Shown: positions 1 through 6,491 of the stretch, one piece after another
Numbering within the stretch: position 1 is the first letter of the stretch
How the letters are laid out: each line of letters begins with the position of its first letter
NCBI GenBank assembly: GCA_001787755.1
Contig: MFYJ01000013.1
Location: 1 to 64,000 of the forward strand
From: Candidatus Peribacteria bacterium RIFOXYB1_FULL_54_35
Lineage (GTDB): Bacteria > Patescibacteriota > Gracilibacteria > Peribacterales > Peribacteraceae
Direction: 5' to 3'
DNA length: 64,000 bases
Program-made: the position numbers and the translations under genes
Notes under the pieces: generated by a model
The model's database searches: none
Told to the model about the DNA's origin: nothing
What the model saw: only the letters and a program-made list of their open reading frames with translations

Positions 1-105
1 AGCCGTCGCAGCGGCTATGGCCGGCAGGCGGCGGCTGCGCGCGCCTGGGAATCAGCCGCCGCCGGCCGTGCAGCCCAAATCCGTTCGAATTTCGTTCAGC
101 AATCG
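1..105. other. GC-rich leader with hairpin
   Basis: No gene is supported here. An 11-bp perfect stem (27-37 pairing with 53-63) forms a GC-rich hairpin. Read on the minus strand, this stretch would supply 17 sense codons and then a TGA to the recombinase gene if the neighbouring cassette were inverted. Confidence 0.5.
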
Positions 106-183
106 CAGCCAATCAGAACAAACCCCGCGCCGCGCAATGCGGCGCCAGCCTTTTTGTGCTTCCCACTGCAGCGTTTTCCCTGT
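106..183 (+). repeat. 78-bp inverted repeat, left copy
   Basis: This is an exact reverse complement of 1601-1678. It contains a perfect 7-bp stem (GCGCCGC, loop GCAAT, GCGGCGC) followed by CAGCCTTTTTG, which resembles an intrinsic terminator. The right copy reaches the CCA end of tRNA-Gln, so this copy repeats the last bases of that tRNA. The two copies bracket the recombinase gene. Confidence 0.9.
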
Positions 184-238
184 GTGTGCGTCGCGCACAC
201 CCTGCGCACCCGTTTTCTCGTTCCCTCCCTATGACGCC

Positions 239-1756
239 ATGAAATACATACTCTACGCACGCAAATCCACCGAGTCGGAGGAAAGACAAGCGCTCTCGAT
301 CGAAGCGCAGCTCCGGGAGCTGCGGGAATTTGCGGAGAGAGAACAATTGGAAATCGTCGCCTCGCTTTGCGAAGCAAAAACTGCCAAAGAACCTGGCCGA
401 ACCCGGTTCGGCGAAATGCTTTCCATGATCGAGGGAGGTGATGCCGCTGGCATTCTTTCTTGGCATCCCGATCGACTGGCACGAAACAGTGTCGACGGCG
501 GGAGGATCATCTATCTGCTGGACACGGGAGCACTGAAAAACCTTCGCTTCCCTACGTTCTGGTTTGAATCCACACCACAGGGCAAGTTCATGCTCAATAT
601 CGCTTTCGGGCAGAGCAAATACTACGTGGATAACCTGAGCGAGAACGTGAAGCGCGGTATCCGCCAGAAGCTGCACAGAGGCGAGTGGCCCGCACTTGCT
701 CCGGTTGGCTACAACAACAATCTCAAGACGAAGCAAATCGAGGTGGATCCGATGCGTGCGCCACTCGTGAAGAAAGCGTTTGAGCTCTATGCGACAGGCA
801 GCTATGCGCTTCGCGCTCTCTCAAATGTGCTCAAAGAACTTGGTCTGCGCAGCCACAAAGGAAACGTGCTCTCCGTGTCCAGCATCCAGAGACTTCTGCA
901 GAATCCAGCGTACTACGGGATGATCCACCGCCTCGGCGAACTGTACGACGGTGCTCACGAGCCGATCATCACGAAGGCTCTCTTCGACGAGGTGCAGCAG
1001 GTACTTGCGGGAAAATCGCGCAGGAAGAAGCGCAAACGCAAACACGAGTTTCTTTTTTCCGGCCTTTTGCATTGCGGATCGTGCGGCTGCGCGATAACCG
1101 CAGAGAGTCAAAAGGGGCATGCGTACTATCGCTGCACCAAGAAGAAAGAATTGTGTGGCGAAAAGTACCTGCGTGAGGAGGACTTGCTCACGCAAGTCCG
1201 TACCATCGTCGAAAATCTGTCATTGCCGGATGCGTGGGCGGAGAAGATGCTGCGGCATCTTGAGCAGGAAGATGAGAATACACAGAGCATCCGGCAGGAG
1301 AAAACGCGCTGCCTTGCTGCACGGAAAGAGGAACTTGAAAAGAAACTTGATACGCTCCTCGATCTCAAGCTGAACGGAGCACTGGAAACGGATGAGTATG
1401 TGCGAAAGAAGAATGTGCTCCTCAATGAGAAAGCGGACATCGGGCAGAAAATGAAGCAAGTGCAGCGCGGGGATGATGATCGGCTCGAACCGGTACGGAA
1501 ACTCATTCGTGCCAGTCGGGATGCCAAAAACCTGCTCACGGCAGAAAAGATGCCGGAACTTCCGGCATTTCTATCAAGCGTCGGCTCGAACCTTCTTTTG
1601 ACAGGGAAAACGCTGCAGTGGGAAGCACAAAAAGGCTGGCGCCGCATTGCGCGGCGCGGGGTTTGTTCTGATTGGCTGGGGAGGAGGGATTCGAACCCCC
1701 GAATGCTGGGTCCAGAACCCAGTGCCTTACCACTTGGCGACTCCCCAATAGTGTGA
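239..1756 (+). CDS. Large serine recombinase (resolvase/integrase family)
   Basis: Site-specific DNA recombinase that cuts through a serine-DNA link. The N-terminal resolvase domain starts MKYILYARKST, with R8 and nucleophile S10, and has the DRLARN motif near 78-83. A recombinase domain (about 150-260), a Cys4 zinc ribbon (CGSC near 280, then C..C near 300-306) and a coiled coil follow. The start at 239 puts the Ser at its usual depth; the open frame upstream runs into the inverted repeat. The last 26 codons are the antisense of tRNA-Gln, so the present C-terminus is not native. If the cassette between the inverted repeats were flipped, the frame would instead end 17 codons past the repeat. 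Confidence 0.9.
   Translation: MKYILYARKSTESEERQALSIEAQLRELREFAEREQLEIVASLCEAKTAKEPGRTRFGEMLSMIEGGDAAGILSWHPDRLARNSVDGGRIIYLLDTGALKNLRFPTFWFESTPQGKFMLNIAFGQSKYYVDNLSENVKRGIRQKLHRGEWPALAPVGYNNNLKTKQIEVDPMRAPLVKKAFELYATGSYALRALSNVLKELGLRSHKGNVLSVSSIQRLLQNPAYYGMIHRLGELYDGAHEPIITKALFDEVQQVLAGKSRRKKRKRKHEFLFSGLLHCGSCGCAITAESQKGHAYYRCTKKKELCGEKYLREEDLLTQVRTIVENLSLPDAWAEKMLRHLEQEDENTQSIRQEKTRCLAARKEELEKKLDTLLDLKLNGALETDEYVRKKNVLLNEKADIGQKMKQVQRGDDDRLEPVRKLIRASRDAKNLLTAEKMPELPAFLSSVGSNLLLTGKTLQWEAQKGWRRIARRGVCSDWLGRRDSNPRMLGPEPSALPLGDSPIV
1601..1678 (-). repeat. 78-bp inverted repeat, right copy
   Basis: Perfect inverted copy of 106-183. It overlaps the 3' six bases of tRNA-Gln, including CCA. Its hairpin lies just downstream of the tRNA on the minus strand, where a terminator would be expected. 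It also encodes codons near the end of the recombinase frame. Confidence 0.9.
1673..1747 (-). tRNA. tRNA-Gln (anticodon CTG)
   Basis: Minus-strand cloverleaf with acceptor TGGGGAG/CTCCCCA, discriminator G and encoded CCA. The anticodon stem CTGGG/CCCAG encloses TTCTGGA, giving anticodon CTG. The T arm carries GGTTCGAATC. The 3' end adjoins a serine recombinase cassette, a common arrangement for elements integrated at tRNA genes. Confidence 0.95.
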
Positions 1757-1973
1757 AAGACGACCTGAGCACTGGAGATACTCATTCTTGCCCTTCCGTA
1801 GCTCCGCAGAGGCGGAGCGAAGGAGGGTGGCGACTCCCCAATACGCTCTGCAACAAAGTGTACTGTTGCCGAATAGATATGCAAATACCTCGAAAGGATT
1901 TCCCCTCCCCCTTCCTACTTACCCCTTACCCCTTCCCAATGCTACCCTATGCCCGACACTCCTCTCCTCTCCC
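1748..1973. other. Intergenic region with hairpin repeat and low-complexity tract
   Basis: No gene is supported. A 15-bp direct repeat of the antisense tRNA-Gln 5' end (1736-1750) recurs at 1829-1843. A hairpin (GCTCCGC, 1801-1807, with GCGGAGC, 1812-1818) belongs to a dispersed family also seen near 5652, 31476 and 54563. From about 1898 to 1973 the sequence is a pyrimidine-rich array of degenerate CCCCTTACC-type words. Confidence 0.6.
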
Positions 1974-2693
1974 ATGCAGTACGAAATTCTCATGCGTCCC
2001 AGCTACTCGGCACTCCGTTGCGTACTCGATACGGGCGAGGAACTACGCACCGAAACAGGGGCTATGCTCGCAATGGATAACACTGCGAAGATAGAAGGCA
2101 GAATGGAGGGCGGAGCCTGGAAGGCGATAAAGAGGACCATTCTCACCAGCGAGAGCTTCTTCCTGACCACCGTTCGTGCCACCCGACCACAGACTGAGGT
2201 CTACCTCGCTCCCAGAGCGGTGGGAGATATTGAAATCCTGGAGCTCCGGGGAGAGGAGTACATCATGCAGGGAGGCTCATTCCTCGCATCGGAGAAGACC
2301 GTGGATTCCGACGCGCATTTCACAGGGTGGAAAGGGTTTGTAAGCGGCGAGGGTATCTTCATGATCAAAGTAAAGGGAACGGGAAAAGTCTTTGCATCCA
2401 GCTTCGGGGGAATCATTAAAAAGGAAATAGCTCCCCGCGAAACATTTGTCGTCGATAACGGCCACATCGTCGCGTTCCCCGCATCAATCAAATACAACAT
2501 TCAGAAGGTTGGAGACAGCATCTTCAGCATGGTTTCGACGGGAGAGGGCCTCGCTTGTGTGTTTGAAGGTCCCGGAACAATCTACATGCAGAGCCGCAAC
2601 CTCCGCACATTCGCAGAGACGCTCAATCCGTTCCTGCGTGCTCCGGAGCGCTCACAGGGGAAAGGAATTCTCGGGCAGATCTTCGGAGGGTAA
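1974..2693 (+). CDS. AIM24/TIGR00266-family protein
   Basis: A 239-aa all-beta protein of the AIM24 (TIGR00266) family, whose biochemical role is not established. Family features visible are MQYEIL at the start, the FLTTVRAT stretch, the repeated glycine-rich strands (GGSFLAS, GFVSGEGIFMIKVKGTGKVFASSFGGI), FVVDNGHIVAF, and a C-terminus GQIFGG. The start is the ATG giving MQYEIL; the open frame upstream lies in a low-complexity pyrimidine tract. It converges on the SLH gene, with a strong dyad between the stops. No signal peptide is seen, so it is probably cytoplasmic. Confidence 0.85.
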   Translation: MQYEILMRPSYSALRCVLDTGEELRTETGAMLAMDNTAKIEGRMEGGAWKAIKRTILTSESFFLTTVRATRPQTEVYLAPRAVGDIEILELRGEEYIMQGGSFLASEKTVDSDAHFTGWKGFVSGEGIFMIKVKGTGKVFASSFGGIIKKEIAPRETFVVDNGHIVAFPASIKYNIQKVGDSIFSMVSTGEGLACVFEGPGTIYMQSRNLRTFAETLNPFLRAPERSQGKGILGQIFGG

Positions 2694-2707
2694 GCCCTCA
2701 CCCCTAA

Positions 2708-2750
2708 CCCCTCTCCCAATGGGAGAGGGGTGCCCCGCGTACGCGGGGCA
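2708..2750. terminator. Bidirectional terminator-like double dyad
   Basis: Two consecutive hairpins lie between convergent genes: a 10-bp stem (2708-2717 with 2721-2730, loop AAT) and a 20-bp perfect palindrome (2731-2750, TGCCCCGCG core). No long T-run follows, so termination is inferred from position and stability. Confidence 0.6.
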
Positions 2751-2760
2751 GGGAGAGGGC

Positions 2761-5118
2761 CTACTGCGTTCTATACAGCGTCGACTTCACACTCGAGGTA
2801 GTCAGATCCACCCACTGGAACGTAGTTTCTTCGTCATTCCAGGTGATGGGACCGCCGCTCCTGCTCCCCAGTCCGTTTAACTGCGCTTGCAGCGTGCTCG
2901 AGCCGGCGGTGATTTGGGTATTGGTGATATCCGCACGGAGCGCAAGATCAAGCGCACCACCCTGCGTAACAACTGAACTGATGGCGCTGGAAGAAAGACC
3001 GCTGCACGTGACTGTGATGACACCGGTACTGCCTCCGCTGCAGGAAACCGCAACGCCCGGATTCGAGGGGTTGTAGAGTTCAAAGGAAGAGCTGTCGAAC
3101 TGCACATTTGTTGCCGTCACTGAGAACACAATGGATGCGATGACGATATCATTGTAGCCATTGAAGCTGTTCGCATGGGATTTTGCCGTGAACCGGAACT
3201 CTGCAATGGTGGAAAGCCCCGCAGGAATAGGCGAATTGTCCGCATCGGAGTTCTCGTCGCTGATGGAGGAAAACTTGGCAAACGTCACATCGTGCGTCTC
3301 CCCCTGCACAGTACTGTTTGGTCCGGCAGTATCCCTCCCAATGATGATCTCTCCCTCTGCAGTCGCATTGCCATTGTTCTGATTGAGCTCTATGAGCGAC
3401 GCCTCTCCCCATGCCTCTATGGCGGTGTTGCCTGTAGTATTCGCTGCAAGCGCGAGAGCAACACTGTCACCGCTCATGCCCCCTGCAGTATCGGCATTCA
3501 CACGCGCACGTACTTCCAAGCGCTTCTCCGTATCCCGCATGACCAGAAAATCCGTGTCCGCACAGAAGTACCCAGCGGAAACAGTATCGCAGGATGACTT
3601 GCGGGCCGTGGCGAAAGGTGCAGAAGCCCCCTGTTCAAAGAGTTCCAGGGAATCGATACTGTCACTCCCGCCGCTCACGCTGATTTTCGTCACAGCCACA
3701 TCTTCTTCTGCCGCTCTAAGCTTAAAGCGCAGAAGCACATCGCTCAGCTCCCCTGCGAGGAGCTGCCTGCTGCGCACCGGAGAGGAATCTTTTGTGACAA
3801 ACAGACTCCCCTGTGTACCGACAGAGATGAGGCGCGGTGTGTCCGTGTACACGGTAATCCAACAGATGGAAACAAGTTGGCAGGTCACATCGTCCGTTTC
3901 TATGCCAATGACATCTTCACCATCTACCGCATCCACTCCTTCAATGTAATCCGGTTCGCTGATATCGAACTGCAGACTAAAGTCATCCACCGTCCCGCTC
4001 GAGGCTATGTCCCCATGAACTTCCACCCGTGTGTAGAACCCATCACTCACAGGAATACTCAAATTGGCAAACGTGAGATTTCCATTCTGTGGTACTGCAT
4101 TGCCAATGTCCGTTTTCGCGTTTCCATCGCCATCCCTGTCATAGAACAACCGGTAGTTGCGTCCACTATCGAGCGACCCCGCTCCAACGGTGAACTTGAG
4201 CTGTGTGAGGAAGATATCCTGCCGGCCCGCAATGGCATCGAAGGCAAGGAGCAGCACATCCTCCGCACCCCGTGCAATATTCAGCGTCCCGAGCGGCCTC
4301 TGCTCGATGCGGAGAGCACCATGACGTACCGGCTGCGGCACAATGATGCAGATCTCACTGCATCCATCGTCATTCTCCGTATTGCCATCGTCGCATGCCT
4401 CTCCTCTCTCAAGCAGCCCATTGCCGCAGACGGGATCCGGCGTGAAAAGCCCCTGAATCGCATCCTCGAGATCCTGGCGGGAGAGAATCCGCAATTGCTC
4501 CTCTGCAAAATCAGGATCGAGCGCCTGCAGCGGTTGCCCCAAGCGGATGAGCAGCTCCGCAGCCTCCCCCCGGGTGAGCGGGAAGTCCGGAACCAGTGGG
4601 ATGGTGGCAAACACCCCCCGAGACGCGGCAACATCAATGTAGGGATCATACCAATGGCCCGGGGCACGAACATACTGCTGGAGCGGCATCTCCCACGCCT
4701 CCACACTCATCTTCAGCGCTTCGACGAGATTCACCGTACTCTCCCCCCGGAATGTCCCGTCGGGGTACCCCTCGACGATACCAAGGTCTTTTGCGGTGCA
4801 CGCATGCGGGTAGTACCACTGCACCTGGGTGCTAAAATCAAAGAAGCATGCTGTGCTCGTGACATCAAAAACCTCCTCGCCAAAAACCGCCAGCATGAGA
4901 ATTTTCAGGAACTCCGCCCGGTTAATGGGCATGTCTGGTTTAAATGTGCCATCGGCGTACCCCTGCACAATGCCGCGGCTCACGAGCTCCTGGATGGACT
5001 CGCGATAGGGGTGATTTGCAATGTCCTGCAGTGTCACTGCCTCGGCACTGCCACCCAGAACAATAAGGAGCACACCACTCCATAGCATGCGGCGCATAGA
5101 CCTATGATAGCAGATCAT
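2761..5118 (-). CDS. Secreted SLH-domain surface protein with DUF4215-like Cys repeat
   Basis: A 785-aa exported protein. A signal peptide (MRRMLWSGVLLIVLGGSAEA) leads into about three SLH motifs (GIVQGYADGTFKPD, GIVEGYPDGTFRGE and a third near 170-200) that would bind cell-wall polymer. Near 230-258 is a CGNGLLERGEACDDGNTEND segment typical of DUF4215 cysteine repeats. The rest is beta-rich and Thr/Ser-rich with no catalytic motif I recognise. The ATG at 5118 overlaps the upstream stop as ATGA, suggesting coupling; an ATG at 5097 with AGG upstream is the alternative. It may be an S-layer or adhesion component. Confidence 0.85.
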   Translation of the reverse strand: MICYHRSMRRMLWSGVLLIVLGGSAEAVTLQDIANHPYRESIQELVSRGIVQGYADGTFKPDMPINRAEFLKILMLAVFGEEVFDVTSTACFFDFSTQVQWYYPHACTAKDLGIVEGYPDGTFRGESTVNLVEALKMSVEAWEMPLQQYVRAPGHWYDPYIDVAASRGVFATIPLVPDFPLTRGEAAELLIRLGQPLQALDPDFAEEQLRILSRQDLEDAIQGLFTPDPVCGNGLLERGEACDDGNTENDDGCSEICIIVPQPVRHGALRIEQRPLGTLNIARGAEDVLLLAFDAIAGRQDIFLTQLKFTVGAGSLDSGRNYRLFYDRDGDGNAKTDIGNAVPQNGNLTFANLSIPVSDGFYTRVEVHGDIASSGTVDDFSLQFDISEPDYIEGVDAVDGEDVIGIETDDVTCQLVSICWITVYTDTPRLISVGTQGSLFVTKDSSPVRSRQLLAGELSDVLLRFKLRAAEEDVAVTKISVSGGSDSIDSLELFEQGASAPFATARKSSCDTVSAGYFCADTDFLVMRDTEKRLEVRARVNADTAGGMSGDSVALALAANTTGNTAIEAWGEASLIELNQNNGNATAEGEIIIGRDTAGPNSTVQGETHDVTFAKFSSISDENSDADNSPIPAGLSTIAEFRFTAKSHANSFNGYNDIVIASIVFSVTATNVQFDSSSFELYNPSNPGVAVSCSGGSTGVITVTCSGLSSSAISSVVTQGGALDLALRADITNTQITAGSSTLQAQLNGLGSRSGGPITWNDEETTFQWVDLTTSSVKSTLYRTQ

Positions 5119-5513
5119 GCATCGTCACTCGCATATTCCTGCTCTGACTGCTTTTTCTGTGCCTCTGCTTTCTGTTCCTCCCTCTGCATCTCTTCCGAGG
5201 AGAATTTCTCCTGGGCATCCAAAGTATTTTCCTCTTCCATCTGCATGTGCGTCTTTGTCCCAAAGGTTTCCGTTTTTTTCTCTTCCTGACGTGACTGCTG
5301 CAGGCGCTTCGCTTCCGCATCCGCTTCCGCAGAAGCTGGACTCTGATTCTTCCCCACTTGCCTCATGAGCAGAAACTTTTTCAAGTTGAGAAGTTTCCCT
5401 TTGCTTTTCGCCTTCCGTTCACGCGCCTCACGTTTTGCCTGCTCGGGATTTTGGAACGCGCCCTCACCCGAGCGTGAGATAAACAGATCTTCGTCGTCAT
5501 CGCGTATACCCAT
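5115..5513 (-). CDS. Small charged hypothetical protein
   Basis: A 132-aa protein with no family I recognise. It is very rich in Lys, Glu, Gln and Arg, with a predicted long helix or coiled coil (about 22-120) containing RKAKSKGKLLNLKKFLL. It has no signal peptide or membrane segment. Its stop overlaps the start of the downstream SLH gene (ATGA), so the two probably form an operon, which is the main support that it is real. Confidence 0.6.
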   Translation of the reverse strand: MGIRDDDEDLFISRSGEGAFQNPEQAKREARERKAKSKGKLLNLKKFLLMRQVGKNQSPASAEADAEAKRLQQSRQEEKKTETFGTKTHMQMEEENTLDAQEKFSSEEMQREEQKAEAQKKQSEQEYASDDA

Positions 5514-5536
5514 GCCTGTATTCTACCAGAGTTTCT

Positions 5537-5562
5537 ACCACGGCAGTCGCGACTGCCGTGGT
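5537..5562. repeat. 26-bp perfect palindrome
   Basis: The sequence ACCACGGCAGTCG is followed at once by its exact complement, with no loop. It lies upstream of the small charged protein gene. It could be an operator for a dimeric regulator or a cruciform/terminator element; nothing here distinguishes these. Confidence 0.7.
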
Positions 5563-5651
5563 CTACCGCCTGTTCCTCCTGAGTGATAGGCTGGAAGCAT
5601 GCCTGTGTAGCTTCCGCCTCCGCAAGCTTCGGCGGGCAGGCAATTGGACCC

Positions 5652-5675
5652 TCCTTCGCTCCTACGGAGCTTCGG
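5652..5675 (-). repeat. GCTCC/GGAGC hairpin repeat
   Basis: On the minus strand this reads GCTCC-GTA-GGAGC followed by GAAGGAGG. It is one of several near-identical intergenic hairpins in the window; the loop varies while the stem and the 3' flank are kept. Confidence 0.6.
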
Positions 5676-5721
5676 ATGGGCAAGTAGAGCACTGTTCTTT
5701 CCCTCCTCTGTACTCAGTAAT

Positions 5722-5798
5722 GCCCGTGTAGCTCAATTGGATAGAGCACCAGTCTTCGGAACTGGTGGTTGCAGGTTCGAGTCCCGCCGCGGGCACCA
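5722..5798 (+). tRNA. tRNA-Arg (anticodon TCG)
   Basis: Cloverleaf with acceptor GCCCGTG/CGCGGGC, discriminator A and encoded CCA. D arm TAGCTCAATTGGATAGAGCA. Anticodon stem CCAGT/ACTGG around CTTCGGA gives anticodon TCG. T arm GGTTCGAGTC. Confidence 0.96.
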
Positions 5799-5962
5799 TT
5801 CGACTCGTCGCCATTGCTCACGCAACGGCTCCTTGCTCATGGTAAACCATTTTCTCTGAACGAGTCGAATGACTCTGAGTGAGATTTTGCGCAGCAAAAT
5901 CGAATCGAAGAGCCTTCGCTTATGCCAAGCACCGCCAAGCATGTGCGACTGAGGCAAGCCAT

Positions 5963-6175
5963 CTAAAAATGCCTGCCCGTGGAATGATCCTCCCTCCCCC
6001 GGGAACGTGACAGAAGCAGCCGGCTGGCCTCTGCATACACCTCCGCAGAACGGATCTTATTGATTCTCTCCAGCCACTCCCGCGCACGGGAAGCGGCAAT
6101 CCCCGATTCCCCCTCGAGGGTTTCGATGATTTGTCCATCCATGAGAGAACCAATGTCTGCTTGGGATTTCGCCAT
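5963..6175 (-). CDS. Possible small hypothetical protein
   Basis: A 70-aa frame starting MAKSQADIGSLMDGQ with a plausible amphipathic helix (GIAASRAREWLERINKI). The composition looks protein-like, but there is no Shine-Dalgarno and no family match I recognise. It lies divergent from the RAP-domain gene in an otherwise empty 690-bp gap. It could be spurious. Confidence 0.35.
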   Translation of the reverse strand: MAKSQADIGSLMDGQIIETLEGESGIAASRAREWLERINKIRSAEVYAEASRLLLSRSRGREDHSTGRHF

Positions 6176-6491
6176 AGGGAAAGAAAGATGCTGCAGTGTT
6201 CCACCTTTTCCGCCCCTCTTCATCTAAAAGGGAACACAAACAGCAGACATACATTGCTTTTGGCTTCCTGAAGCCATGTATCAGCCCCCTTGATGCCCGA
6301 TCCGCAACAGGCAGACCAAACCTGTCTCTGCGCCATGGAGGAAAACCAACCATTTGTCATTTCTATGCCTTTCCTGTGATTATTTTGGCATTTTCCGATT
6401 ATTGACAAAAATACATAAATATTTTAATATATATCACCTCTTGGCCTCTATTTCCAGTTTCTCTATAAAGAGTCCGCACTCTGATGTCGGC
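6176..6491. other. Intergenic region upstream of the RAP-domain gene
   Basis: No gene is supported from 6176 to about 6400. The 3' part becomes AT-rich and holds the promoter at 6402-6430 and a leader of about 55 nt to the start at 6492. Confidence 0.5.
6402..6430 (+). promoter_or_regulatory. Near-consensus housekeeping promoter
   Basis: TTGACA (6402-6407), a 17-nt spacer and TAATAT (6425-6430), in an AT-rich stretch. The predicted transcript starts near 6437, about 55 nt before the RAP-domain start. It is among the best promoter matches in the window. Confidence 0.8.

Noticed and set aside
3877-5085. 402-codon plus-strand open frame opposite the large SLH gene
   Set aside because: Mirror of a well-supported gene; no signal peptide, domain or protein-like composition.
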